In this document: positions 1-7,378 of the stretch, one piece after another | Layout: each line of letters opens with the position of its first letter | How positions within the stretch are numbered: the stretch's first letter is position 1 | NCBI GenBank assembly: GCA_047921175.1 | Contig: JBLRWQ010000047.1 | Coordinates: forward strand, 1-24,886 | DNA from: T1Sed10-7 sp047921175 | GTDB lineage: Bacteria; Actinomycetota; Nitriliruptoria; Nitriliruptorales; Nitriliruptoraceae | Direction of reading: 5' to 3' | DNA: 24,886 nucleotides | The notes under the pieces: model-generated | The model's database searches: none | Seen by the model: only the letters and a program-made list of their open reading frames with translations | What the model was told of the DNA's origin: nothing | Position numbers and translations under genes: made by a program

Positions 1-46
1 CCTGAAGGTCGTGGCGTCGGCGGTTCGACCCCGCCCCTGACCACCA
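1..46 (+). tRNA. 3' end of a tRNA gene (partial, cut by window edge)
   Basis: A canonical T arm is visible: stem GGCGG at 19-23, loop TTCGACC at 24-30 and stem CCGCC at 31-35. It is followed by a seven-base acceptor strand (36-42), discriminator A43 and an encoded CCA at 44-46. The loop has the invariant T54, T55, C56, purine 57 and A58. The 5' half lies outside the window. With a seven-base loop at 2-8 the anticodon would be GAA (Phe), but the closing pair would then be C1 with T9, a mismatch, so I do not assign an amino acid. It could be the end of an intact tRNA gene or a tRNA 3' end left as an attachment site of an integrated element. The neighbouring excisionase-like gene makes the second reading reasonable. 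Confidence 0.6.
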
Positions 47-252
47 GCCCGGATCATGGCCGTTCGACCCGGCTTCTCGGCCAGATCCGGCATAGCACGG
101 CTCGTTCGTTGGAGGGTGATCGCAAGCGTGTCTGCCCAGATCCGTGCCAACTCTGGCGGACACGGGACCCGGCTGCCCTGTGGATACCTCGGTCCGGACG
201 CTGGCGAACTGCGTAGCGTCGACGGCTGAGCCGGCCGGAGCGTTCGCAGGTC
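47..252. other. non-coding stretch after the tRNA end
   Basis: I see no convincing gene here. An imperfect stem-loop can be drawn between GTGTC (128-132) and GACAC (159-163), with further pairing of CAGA (137-140) to TCTG (152-155). No T-run follows it. The promoter of the next gene must lie in the second half of this stretch, but no clear -35/-10 pair stands out. Confidence 0.35.
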
Positions 253-639
253 ATGGGGATCCGTCAGCAGCCGTCAGGCGCCTTCCAGGTGCGCTTCCAG
301 CACCGCCACGTCGCCTACGCCGCAACGTTCCCCACCCGCGAGTTGGCTGAGGATGCCGAGCCGCTGCTTCGGGCGGCCGCGATCGCCGGCGGCTCGAGCC
401 CCATCGTCGGTCCGGAGCACCCGGCCTTCCCGCCGAGCACACCGACGGCACGTCCGTCGGTGCCGCCCACACCCGACCAGGTGCGGGCATCATCGGTGGC
501 GGCCGCCGCGCTGCTCGGCGTGTCCCGCCCGACGTTCGTGGCCTGGCTCGATGCCGGCCGGATCCCACACCACCGGGTCGCCACCCACCGGCGTGTGCAC
601 CGCGGCGACGCTCTCGCGTACCGGGACCGCCTCGGGTGA
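253..639 (+). CDS. AP2-like integrase N-domain fused to excisionase-type HTH protein
   Basis: This 128-residue protein has two parts. Residues 1-40 (GIRQQPSGAFQVRFQHRHVA and the following TFPTRELAEDAE) resemble the AP2-like DNA-binding domain found at the N-terminus of tyrosine integrases. Residues 78-128 (VAAAALLGVSRPTFVAWLD, then GRIPHHRVATHRRVHRGDAL) form a MerR/excisionase-type helix-turn-helix. A low-complexity Pro/Ser/Thr linker joins them. The HTH type is common in phage or island excisionases and in antitoxins paired with PIN toxins, but no PIN gene follows. The downstream gene is convergent and only 9 bp away. The ATG at 253 has a weak ribosome site (GGAG about 12 bases upstream). 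A DNA-binding role is safe; a recombination directionality role is inference from the adjacent tRNA end. Confidence 0.72.
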   Translation: MGIRQQPSGAFQVRFQHRHVAYAATFPTRELAEDAEPLLRAAAIAGGSSPIVGPEHPAFPPSTPTARPSVPPTPDQVRASSVAAAALLGVSRPTFVAWLDAGRIPHHRVATHRRVHRGDALAYRDRLG

Positions 640-648
640 TCGGCACAC

Positions 649-957
649 CTACCGACGGTGCACACCCGGGGGCCGGTCGGCATCAGACCTGGCTGCGTGC
701 AGGACCCGGAGCACGTCGATCCGGTACGGCTCGTAGCGGTAGAAGATCACGTACGGGAACCCACGCACCACGGCGCGGCGGACATCGCGGTAGCCGGCCA
801 CCAGCGGGGCACTGCGAGGGAACTCCCTCAGGCGGGCGAACAGCTCGTCCACCCCCGCCACGAAACGGTCGCCGAGCCCGTCCGCCAGACGGCTGTGGTG
901 GGCGTGCGCCTCGGTCAGATCGGCGACCGCTACCGGACGCAGCACCAGGGCGGTCAC
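649..957 (-). CDS. RelE/ParE-family toxin
   Basis: The 102-residue protein matches the RelE/ParE toxin fold. It has an N-terminal helix pair (VADLTEAHAHHSRLADGLGD, then RFVAGVDELFARLREFP), a central YRDVRRAVVRGFPYVIFYRY strand segment and a C-terminal VLRVLHAARSD strand. In this family the C-terminal basic and aromatic residues act on ribosome-bound mRNA (RelE) or on gyrase (ParE); the sequence alone does not say which. The ATG overlaps the antitoxin stop codon by ATGA (954-957), which implies translational coupling and the usual antitoxin-first order. It ends 9 bp from the convergent HTH gene. Confidence 0.85.
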   Translation of the reverse strand: MTALVLRPVAVADLTEAHAHHSRLADGLGDRFVAGVDELFARLREFPRSAPLVAGYRDVRRAVVRGFPYVIFYRYEPYRIDVLRVLHAARSDADRPPGVHRR

Positions 958-1205
958 TCGGACAGCAACCGGTCACGGACCTCAGCCCAGGGCACACCCG
1001 CATCCGGCTGCTGCTCGGCCTCAGCGAGCGCCTCGTCCAACAGGCGCCGCTCCTCGTCGGTCGGCTCGTAGACCGGCTCGCCGAAGTAGCGACGCAGCGC
1101 CTCCTGGAACACCTCGGAGCGGGACCGGTGCTCGATCTCCCGCAACCGCTCGACCATGTCGAACAGCTCCTCCGGCAAGGTCACCGCGATCTTCCGAACC
1201 GCCAC
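954..1205 (-). CDS. ribbon-helix-helix antitoxin
   Basis: I choose the GTG at 1205 because GGAGG lies 7 bases upstream and the protein then begins directly with the RHH strand (VAVRKIAVTLPEELFDMVER). This gives 83 residues. Residues 1-42 form the ribbon-helix-helix DNA-binding domain (strand RKIAVTLP, helices EELFDMVERLREIEH and RSRSEVFQEALRRYF). The acidic tail (EPVYEPTDEERRLLDEALAE and on to VPWAEVRDRLLSE) is the part expected to wrap the toxin. A longer reading frame upstream has no ribosome site and would run through the operator. The gene overlaps the RelE/ParE toxin by 4 bases, and a perfect palindrome lies 17 bp upstream of the start. Confidence 0.88.
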   Translation of the reverse strand: MAVRKIAVTLPEELFDMVERLREIEHRSRSEVFQEALRRYFGEPVYEPTDEERRLLDEALAEAEQQPDAGVPWAEVRDRLLSE

Positions 1206-1221
1206 GACACGCCCTCCCGAG

Positions 1222-1240
1222 GGTATGACTACATCATACC
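1222..1240 (-). promoter_or_regulatory. antitoxin operator/promoter palindrome
   Basis: A perfect inverted repeat, GGTATGA (1222-1228) and TCATACC (1234-1240), is separated by 5 bp. On the minus strand it contains TATGAT (1238-1233), a good -10 hexamer, which would place the transcript start near 1226 with the GGAGG site and GTG just downstream. RHH antitoxins commonly repress their own promoter by binding such palindromes, so autoregulation is likely. No clear -35 hexamer was found. Confidence 0.75.
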
Positions 1241-1395
1241 GACGTGAGGTCTGGCCGTGGGGCCGCCGCCCAACACCGCGCTGCCGCCAGACAGACGGAT
1301 CCTCGGCTCGCCGTCTCGGATACTGCTCGCGCCAAGAGGAACGCCTCGACGCCTGTGCACCGGACCTCGTCCGATCGTGGATGCACGGGCGTGGT

Positions 1396-1593
1396 TCACC
1401 GGTCATCAAGGACACGGATCCGGGCGGTCACCTCGGCCTCGATCATCTCCTGCAGCGCGGTCGTGAGGATGCCGGGCAGCGACGACGCAAGGGACGCATC
1501 GGTCCCGGTCAGACGCGAAGCGAGCTCATCTAGAGCAGACCCGTACTGGGCCATCGTGGCGAACCTCGTGTGTAGGAGCTCGAAGATCCGCAC
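1396..1593 (-). pseudogene. truncated IS256 (mutator) family transposase, N-terminal fragment
   Basis: The 65-codon frame carries a pattern typical of the start of IS256-family transposases: LDELASRL, then LPGILTTALQEMIEAEVTARI. In complete enzymes about 350 further residues with the DDE catalytic core follow the EAEVTARI segment. Here the match stops at about position 1410 and six unrelated codons precede a TGA. The catalytic part is missing, so this is a dead remnant, probably left by deletion or recombination. It lies in an otherwise gene-poor stretch between the toxin-antitoxin pair and the LuxR gene, consistent with past mobile-element activity there. Confidence 0.6.
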
Positions 1594-1640
1594 GGTGGCC
1601 CGCCTACATCCGCAAGGACTCAGCGGGCCAGCTCCTACAC
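1570..1640. repeat. nested inverted repeats at the 5' side of the transposase remnant
   Basis: An outer inverted repeat, GTGTAGGAGCT (1570-1580) and AGCTCCTACAC (1630-1640), encloses an inner one, TGGCCCGC (1596-1603) and GCGGGCCA (1623-1630). Both are perfect, and A1630 is shared by the two right arms. The outer left arm lies inside the start of the transposase remnant. The right side (TCCTACACCAC and on to GGGACTCA, 1633-1655) looks like the non-coding end of a mutator-type element. It could be an IS end or a transposase operator; I cannot tell which. Confidence 0.5.
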
Positions 1641-1806
1641 CACTACCTGGGACTCACCCCATCGACCGACAGATCGACCTGACGAGACCGATCCGAGGGG
1701 CGGGCAACGGTGCACTGCCGGAGATCGGTGTCCTCGACATCGACGGGGATGATCCCGTGGCCATCCACGCGATGCCGCGACGACCGAGGCTCTGCACGTG
1801 AGGGTG

Positions 1807-2041
1807 ATGTCGGTGCGACACACCGACGAACAGGTCGACCGCGCACCGGCGCGGTTCGAGCAGCTCGCTGCGGAGCTCGATCCCGCATCCGAAAGGGTCG
1901 TGGCCACCGCTGACCTTCGCGGCGTCGCCGAGGCTACGTAGGCCGTCCGGGGCGACGAAGCACGGCGGCGGGAAGCCCTCGAGGTCGCCCGTGTGTCGCG
2001 CCGATCACCTGCGTCGGCGCCGCTCCGGGTCGTCGTGGCTG
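1807..2041 (+). pseudogene. small helical protein gene interrupted by TAG (degraded)
   Basis: Starting at the ATG at 1807, the frame reads MSVRHTDEQVDRAPARFEQL, AAELDPASERVVATADLRGV and AEAT. It then meets a TAG at 1939-1941 and continues in the same frame with AVRGDEARRREALEVARVS. This resembles a small actinobacterial protein I remember as DEQVDRAAARFEQLAD...DEARLREAVEVAR followed by a sigma-like helix-turn-helix (GRSW...ALGVSRQA). The HTH part is absent or scrambled before the LuxR gene ends at 2042. I interpret this as a broken gene. The family is recalled rather than checked, so confidence is modest. Confidence 0.4.
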
Positions 2042-4876
2042 TCAGCCGGGTGGGGCGAGTCCGAGCCGGTGGGCGAGTGCTGCGGCCTCGCCCCGGTTGG
2101 ACACCTCGAGCTTGGTGAGGATGTGGGAGACGTGCACGCTGGCGGTCGACTCGGCGATGTAGAGCTTCTCCCCGATGGCGCGGTTCGTCAGTCCCTGCGC
2201 GAGGAGTGCCAGGACGTCCCGTTCCCGGGGGGTCAGCCCGAGCCCGCCGTCGTCGAGGCTGTGGACACCTGGCAGGCGGATCCGTGCCCGGCGTGCCAGC
2301 GCTTCGAGCTCTTCTTGCTGTGGCCGTGCACCGAGCTCAGCTGCGCGTCGGTGGGCCTGACGGAGCACCGCTGCGGCCTCGTCGCGGTCGTCGTGCTGCA
2401 GGAGCGCCTCGGCGAGCCGCCAGCGGAGGTACACCGCGGTGTCCGCCGGCCCGTGCTCGTCGCACCAGGCCATGGCGCGTCGCCAGGCTTCCGGGTCGTC
2501 GTCACCGTGGGCGCGGGTGCGTTCTGCCTCGGTCTGGATACCGATGCCACGGAGGCGCTCGGGCCACGCGGCCCCGAGGCGCTCCCGCCCCGCGAGGTCG
2601 TGCACCGTGTCCAGGATGCGGTCGACGCGCCGTTCGGCCTCCTCCCGGGCCTCGCGATCGCCGTTGGCGCGGGACCGTTGGGCGAGGTCCGCCTCGGCCC
2701 ATGCAGCGAGCGGGAGGATCAGGTCGGCGACCCAGGCCAGCCGGTCGACCTCGATGACGCGGTCGGCCGCCCGACGGGCGTCCTCGGGCCGGTGCTCCCA
2801 CAGCGCCAGCAGCGCCTCGACCTGGGCGAGCGGGACGTGGTACTGCGGGTCGACCACGCCCGCCATGGCGTCGTGTCCGCGCCGGAGGTGCTCGTGGGCG
2901 TCCTCGAAGCGCCCCTGCCCGGCGCGCAAGCGCCCGGCGGCGTTCGACAGGTGGACGGCCGTCACTGCATCGAGGTGGCGCTGATGGACCTTCTCGAGCT
3001 GCTGGTCGGCCTCGTCCCATCGACCACCGCACGTCCCGAAGACGTAGCCAAGGTTGACGTAGGCGTTCATCACGAGCTCGGCGTCGCCGACCTCCTTCGC
3101 GAGGCGCAACGAGTCCTGCAGCAGCGCGACGCCCTCGGCGAGGTCACCACAGTCCGCGATCGAGCTCCCCAGGGAGTTGAGCGCCCGGCTCTCCTCCGGC
3201 CTCGCGCCGACGGCACGCGCCACCTCGACGGCCTCGCGGCTGGGTCCGATCGCGTCCTCGTAGCGGGAGACCAGCATCAGCAGCGCCCCACGCCAGGCGA
3301 GCGCGTAGGCCCGCTCGCGTGACGGCTCCACGGGCATCACGGCGAGCGAGGACTCGGAGGCCGCGAGTGCCTCCTCACCCTGTCCGGCGTCGTACAGGGT
3401 GTGGCTGAGCTCGCCGAGGAGTCCGGCACGGACCTCGGGCGGGACCTCCTCGCCGGCTACCGCGATCGCCTCCCGGTGGTGGGCCAACGCCCGGCGCGGG
3501 TCGCCGGCCAGGGCGGCGGCCCGAGCGGCGCGCCGCAGGACCTCGTACCGCGGCAGGCTCCCGTCCCGGGTGGCCGCACCCACCTGGTCCCACAGCTGCA
3601 GCGCGAGTTCGTCGTGGTGGCACGCCTCGGTGTAGGCGTACTGGCCCATGGCCGTCTCGGCGGCCGCCAACGACGCACGGAACGCCCGCTCCGGATCTTG
3701 GGCGGCGTACCAGTGGTGGGCCAGCTCCGCGTCGACACCCGCGGGCCCACCGGCGGCCAGGCTCGGGTCGCGCTCCAGCGCCGCAGCGAAGGCGGCATGC
3801 CACCTGCGGCGCTCCCCGGGCAGCAGCACATCGTGGACCGCCTCCTGCACGAGCGCGTGCCGGAACCGGTAACCGCGACCGTCCGGGGTCATCACCAGTG
3901 CCTGGTGCGCGACGGCCTCACGCAGCCCGTCCCGCAGGTCGGCGGCCGGCAGGTCCGCGACCTCCTCGAGCAGGCGATGGTCCACGCTCCGCGACGCCGC
4001 GGCGGCGATCCGTAGCACCTCCTGGGCGGTCTCGGGCAGCTCCGCGAGGCGGCTGGCGAGGATGTCGCGCAAGGTCGCAGGCAGCTGCCCATCAGACCGC
4101 CCGCGGGCCGCCAACAGCTCCTCGGCATAGAAGGCGTTGCCCTCCGACCGGAACGCGATCTCCTCGACGACCTCGGCGTCCGGCAGCCGGCCAAGGATCG
4201 CCGTCAACTGCTCAACCAGCTCCTCCCGGTCGAACGGGACCAGCTCCAACCGCTCAACCCACGCCAGCCGCGACAGCTCACCGAGGACCGCCTGGAGCCG
4301 GGGACGTCGGTGGAGCTCCTCGGTCCGGTAGGTCGCGACCAGCAGGACGCGGCCACCACCGAGGTTCCGGGCCAGGAACTCCAGGAGATCCAGGGTCGAG
4401 CGGTCCGCCCAATGCAGGTCCTCCACAGCCAGCACGACGGGACGCTCCTTGCCGAGCGCCTCCAGGGTCGACAGGACCGCCTCGAACAGCTGCGCCTGGC
4501 CGGCCGCTTCGCCGCTCGACACGGCACGCTCCACCTCGATCCCGGGCAGCAACCGGACCAGCTCACGGCGAGGACCCGTGACCAGCGTCCGGAGCCGCTG
4601 CGGGCCGAGCTGGCGTGAGAGCTCGCGCAGGGCCTCGACGACCGGGGCGTACGGCAGCGCCGCGTCGCCGAGATCCAGACAGCCGCCGGACAACACCAAC
4701 GCGCCCCGAGCCCCCGCGACGAACTCGCCCAGCAGCCGGGTCTTGCCGATCCCCGCCTCGCCCCCGATCAGCACCAGCGACGGCTCGCCGGCCGCAGCCC
4801 GCTCCAGGGCTCCCTCGAGCCGGGAGCGCTCCATGCCGCGGCCGACGAAGGTTGGCGAAGCCATCCGGGCTGGCAT
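2042..4876 (-). CDS. LuxR-family (LAL/MalT-like) transcriptional regulator with AAA ATPase
   Basis: This is a 944-residue signal-transduction ATPase of the LAL type. Walker A (GEAGIGKT) is at residues 39-46 and Walker B (VVLAVEDLHWAD) at 147-158. A long helical, TPR-like region fills the middle. The last 65 residues are a GerE/LuxR helix-turn-helix (LTPRERDVLALLAQGLTNRA, IGEKLYIAEST, SHILTKLEVSNR). Proteins of this class bind ATP and a small ligand, then activate promoters. I chose the ATG at 4876 because the ATPase domain (FVGRGMERSRLEGAL) begins a few residues later. The frame stays open upstream only through the low-complexity repeat of the neighbouring gene. No good ribosome site is visible; the ATG at 4864 is an alternative. 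The gene follows the small repeat-containing gene by 46 bp and may share its transcript. Confidence 0.92.
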   Translation of the reverse strand: MPARMASPTFVGRGMERSRLEGALERAAAGEPSLVLIGGEAGIGKTRLLGEFVAGARGALVLSGGCLDLGDAALPYAPVVEALRELSRQLGPQRLRTLVTGPRRELVRLLPGIEVERAVSSGEAAGQAQLFEAVLSTLEALGKERPVVLAVEDLHWADRSTLDLLEFLARNLGGGRVLLVATYRTEELHRRPRLQAVLGELSRLAWVERLELVPFDREELVEQLTAILGRLPDAEVVEEIAFRSEGNAFYAEELLAARGRSDGQLPATLRDILASRLAELPETAQEVLRIAAAASRSVDHRLLEEVADLPAADLRDGLREAVAHQALVMTPDGRGYRFRHALVQEAVHDVLLPGERRRWHAAFAAALERDPSLAAGGPAGVDAELAHHWYAAQDPERAFRASLAAAETAMGQYAYTEACHHDELALQLWDQVGAATRDGSLPRYEVLRRAARAAALAGDPRRALAHHREAIAVAGEEVPPEVRAGLLGELSHTLYDAGQGEEALAASESSLAVMPVEPSRERAYALAWRGALLMLVSRYEDAIGPSREAVEVARAVGARPEESRALNSLGSSIADCGDLAEGVALLQDSLRLAKEVGDAELVMNAYVNLGYVFGTCGGRWDEADQQLEKVHQRHLDAVTAVHLSNAAGRLRAGQGRFEDAHEHLRRGHDAMAGVVDPQYHVPLAQVEALLALWEHRPEDARRAADRVIEVDRLAWVADLILPLAAWAEADLAQRSRANGDREAREEAERRVDRILDTVHDLAGRERLGAAWPERLRGIGIQTEAERTRAHGDDDPEAWRRAMAWCDEHGPADTAVYLRWRLAEALLQHDDRDEAAAVLRQAHRRAAELGARPQQEELEALARRARIRLPGVHSLDDGGLGLTPRERDVLALLAQGLTNRAIGEKLYIAESTASVHVSHILTKLEVSNRGEAAALAHRLGLAPPG

Positions 4877-4922
4877 AGCAACAGCATGCCACCTGGCAGA
4901 CCCGCGGTGTCGCCTGCCGGCC

Positions 4923-5153
4923 TCACGCCACGCGCGGCGCCTTGAACACCGCCCGGAGCCGCCGCAACCGCGACCGCACCGGCGACCGCACCGGCGACCG
5001 AACCGGCGACCGAACCGGCGACCGAACCTCGGAGGCGCTCGCGTGCTGCTTGGCGGCGCGGCGTGCCCGCGCTTGCACGTGGTAACGCTCGGCTTCACGA
5101 CGGAACTCGGCGGCCTTCAGGGTGGCCACCTGCTGGCTGGTGATGGGGTGCAT
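4923..5153 (-). CDS. small basic protein with RSPV repeats, unknown function
   Basis: The ATG at 5153 has GGGAGG 6 bases upstream and gives a 76-residue protein beginning MHPITSQQVATLKAAEFRRE. The N-terminal half looks like a short amphipathic helix rich in Ala, Arg and Glu. Many actinobacterial genomes carry short proteins starting MHP..Q.LA.....ELRR; I know no function for them. Residues 43-60 consist of repeated V-R-S-P units encoded by a 12-bp tandem repeat, and the protein ends in a basic tail (RLRRLRAVFKAPRVA). The net charge is strongly positive, so nucleic-acid or membrane contact is possible but unproven. It is upstream of the LuxR gene on the same strand. Confidence 0.6.
   Translation of the reverse strand: MHPITSQQVATLKAAEFRREAERYHVQARARRAAKQHASASEVRSPVRSPVRSPVRSPVRSRLRRLRAVFKAPRVA
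4970..5029. repeat. five tandem copies of a 12-bp repeat
   Basis: The unit GCGACCG(C/A)ACCG occurs five times without gaps, at 4970-4981, 4982-4993, 4994-5005, 5006-5017 and 5018-5029. The first two copies have C at position 8, the last three have A, and the last ends in T. The unit is a multiple of three, so copy-number change would keep the frame of the small minus-strand gene and add or remove V-R-S-P units. Confidence 0.95.
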
Positions 5154-5490
5154 GTCGGCCCTCCCGATGTCGCGGTCTGTGGTACTCACCACGATGCGCC
5201 TAAGGCCCACCCCCGCACATCAGGAGGAACCAGGAGATCCGGTCGCCGCGACCCCTAGAAACCGGCACACACCCCGAAGACCCGTACGCGAGGCCGCCAC
5301 CGACCACAGCCGTCAACCGCACCGTCTCGCGGCTGTTCGGTCTGAGCGGCGCTGGGGCAGACACGGAAGCGGCACCCCCCGGCACAGCTGCGAGCTGTCG
5401 TTCCACGAGGCAGGCCCTGCGACCCTGACAGGCCGACCGACCCCGACGAGAAGATGAAGGCATCTCGTCCTTCGCCGAGGGGGGACTTCG
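5154..5490. other. divergent intergenic region with a hairpin
   Basis: No gene is apparent in these 337 bases, which separate the minus-strand small gene from the plus-strand SRPBCC gene and must hold both promoters. Near the right end GACGAG (5445-5450) pairs with CTCGTC (5464-5469), with ATG/CAT continuing the stem across a three-base bulge and AAGG as loop. It lies just before the ribosome site at about 5479-5485 and might affect expression of the SRPBCC gene. Confidence 0.45.
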
Positions 5491-5946
5491 ATGACCGACC
5501 TGCACTCGCATGCTCAGGCAGAAGCCGACCGCGAAGCGATCTGGGGCCTCCTGGTCGACCATGCACGGATGTCGAGGTGGATGTCACGTGTGTGGCGGTC
5601 GCGGCTGGTTACCCCGGGGCCAGACGACCGGAACGGGGTCGGAGCCATCCGGACGGTCATGACCGTCGTCGGTCCGGTTCGCGAGGAGGTGACCGCCTTC
5701 GAGCCGCCCGAGCACCTCGAGTACCGCTGGGTCGCCGACACCCCACTCGTGCACGGCTACCACGGCTCCGTGGACCTCACCCCGGTTCCGGGTGGCGGCA
5801 CCGAGATCGACTGGGACATCTCCTTCCAGCCACAGCCCCGCCTGGTGAAGGCGCTCGTCGAGCGGCTCGCTCGATTCAGCACGGAGCGTTTCGCCTCCGA
5901 CCTGGCGCGTGCCGCGGACACACCCCGGAACCGAGAGGTTGCCTGA
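5491..5946 (+). CDS. SRPBCC (START-like) family protein
   Basis: The 151-residue protein has the size and pattern of the polyketide-cyclase/START-like SRPBCC fold: an N-terminal strand and helix (AEADREAIWGLLVDHARMSR), a GVGAIRTVMTV strand, VREEVTAFEPPEHLEYRWVA, and a long C-terminal helix that closes a hydrophobic pocket. Members bind hydrophobic ligands or act as cyclases or hydratases; the substrate cannot be read from sequence. The ATG is preceded by a GGGGGGA ribosome site. It lies 88 bp upstream of the flavin monooxygenase on the same strand, so a role with that enzyme is plausible but inferred. Confidence 0.82.
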   Translation: MTDLHSHAQAEADREAIWGLLVDHARMSRWMSRVWRSRLVTPGPDDRNGVGAIRTVMTVVGPVREEVTAFEPPEHLEYRWVADTPLVHGYHGSVDLTPVPGGGTEIDWDISFQPQPRLVKALVERLARFSTERFASDLARAADTPRNREVA

Positions 5947-6034
5947 GCAGCGCCGTGCGGTCCGGCCCGCTCGCTCTCGGGGCGGCGACCACTACCGTGC
6001 GCGCTCGAACGCGGCTGGCCGGGGAGTGAGGGGC

Positions 6035-7378
6035 ATGCGGGACACGCTGGTGATCGGTGCGGGCAGCTCGGGGCTCGCCGCGGCGAAGAACCTGCGACAC
6101 GCGGGCGTCGACGTCGAGGTGGTCGAGCGCGAACCGGATCTGGGCGGCAACTGGAACATCGCGGGCGAACAGGCCCGCGTCTACGCGTCCACGCACATGA
6201 TCTCCTCCAAGCCGTTCACCCAGTACCCCGACTTCCCGATGCCGGACGAGGACCCCGACTACCTGCACCACGCGCAGGTGCTCGCCTACCTGCGCCGGTA
6301 CGCGAGCCACTTCGGCGTCAACCGTCTGATCCGGTTCTCCACCGAGGTGGCAGGCTGCGAGCCGCTGGAGGACGGCGGTTGGCGGGTCACCCTGCGCGAC
6401 CGCGCCAGCGGCGACACCGAGGTGGCCGACTACGCCCGCCTGGTGGTCGCCAACGGGCACAACTGGTTCCCGAAGCGTCCGACCTACCCCGGGCAGGACA
6501 CCTTCACCGGCGAGCTGCTCCACTCGGCCGACTACCACCACGCCGACCAACTCGCCGGCAAGCGGGTGGTCGTGGTCGGTGCCGGCAACACCGGCTGCGA
6601 CATCGTGGTCGAGGCCGCCCAACGCGCCGAGGTGGCCTACCACTCGACCCGCCGGGCCTACTGGTACGCGCCGAAGTACGCGCTCGGGCGCCCGGCCGAC
6701 CAGGTCTCCGACCTGATCTTCAGCTTGCGGCTACCGATCCGCGCGACGCAGTGGCTGTTCGAGCAGACCGCCCGGCTGGTCGTCGGCCGCTACGAGCGCC
6801 TCGGGCTGCCCACGCCGGACCACCGCTTCCTGGAGACCCACCCGACCGTCAACCAGACCCTGCTCTACCACGTCGGCCACGGCGACATCACGCCCGTGCC
6901 CGACATCGCCCGCTTCGACGGCGATGTGGTCGAGTTCACCGACGGGCGGCGCGTCGCGGCGGACCTCGTGGTGTTCGCGACCGGCTACCTGATCCGGTTC
7001 CCGTTCCTCGACGACGACGCGCTGCGGTGGCGGGACGGTCGCCCGCAGCTGTACCGGAACATCTTCCACCCGTGGCGAGACGATCTGTTCGTGATCGGCC
7101 TGATCCAGCCGGACTCGGGGCAGTTCTGCCTCGTGCACTGGCAGACGGTGCTGCTGGCCCGCTTCCTGCAGCTGAAGCAGGCCCGACCGGAGCTGGCCGC
7201 GGGCTGGTTGCGCGACGCCGCGGCCCGCGTCGACGAGCGCGCCCAGGGTGGGGTGCACCTGCTCGACGCGACCCGGCACCTGATCGAGGTGGAGCACCTC
7301 GACTACATCCAGGTGCTCGACCGGGAGATCGCCCAGCTCGGGGCGCTGCTGCACGACGGCGACCGGGTGAGCGCGTGA
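6035..7378 (+). CDS. flavin-containing monooxygenase (class B)
   Basis: From the ATG at 6035 (GGGGAG and GAGGGG just upstream) the protein has 447 residues. An FAD-binding Rossmann motif (GAGSSG) is at residues 8-13, and EREPDLGGNWN follows. The class B fingerprint FxGxxxHxxxY is met exactly by FTGELLHSADY at about 157-167. A second Rossmann motif for NADPH (VVGAGNTG) starts near 179, and FATGY is near 314. Such enzymes oxygenate N or S atoms or perform Baeyer-Villiger reactions. The fingerprint ends in Y rather than W-P, which points to the FMO rather than the classical BVMO group. The stop overlaps the start of the hydrolase gene (ATGA at 7375-7380), so the two are probably translated together. 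Confidence 0.9.
   Translation: MRDTLVIGAGSSGLAAAKNLRHAGVDVEVVEREPDLGGNWNIAGEQARVYASTHMISSKPFTQYPDFPMPDEDPDYLHHAQVLAYLRRYASHFGVNRLIRFSTEVAGCEPLEDGGWRVTLRDRASGDTEVADYARLVVANGHNWFPKRPTYPGQDTFTGELLHSADYHHADQLAGKRVVVVGAGNTGCDIVVEAAQRAEVAYHSTRRAYWYAPKYALGRPADQVSDLIFSLRLPIRATQWLFEQTARLVVGRYERLGLPTPDHRFLETHPTVNQTLLYHVGHGDITPVPDIARFDGDVVEFTDGRRVAADLVVFATGYLIRFPFLDDDALRWRDGRPQLYRNIFHPWRDDLFVIGLIQPDSGQFCLVHWQTVLLARFLQLKQARPELAAGWLRDAAARVDERAQGGVHLLDATRHLIEVEHLDYIQVLDREIAQLGALLHDGDRVSA

Noticed and set aside
1..46. Assigning the partial tRNA as tRNA-Phe (GAA)
   Set aside because: The closing pair of the anticodon stem would be a C-T mismatch and position 37 would be G, unlike usual bacterial tRNA-Phe; the 5' half is outside the window.
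1991..3322. Long plus-strand open frame of over 440 codons opposite the first LuxR gene
   Set aside because: It is antisense to clear LuxR and ATPase sequence, has no recognisable motif or ribosome site, and is the expected result of very high GC with few stop codons.
4877..5098. N-terminal extension of the first LuxR protein to about 1018 residues
   Set aside because: The added part is only the translated 12-bp repeat (RRFG units) and basic low complexity, overlapping the small gene with its own good ribosome site.
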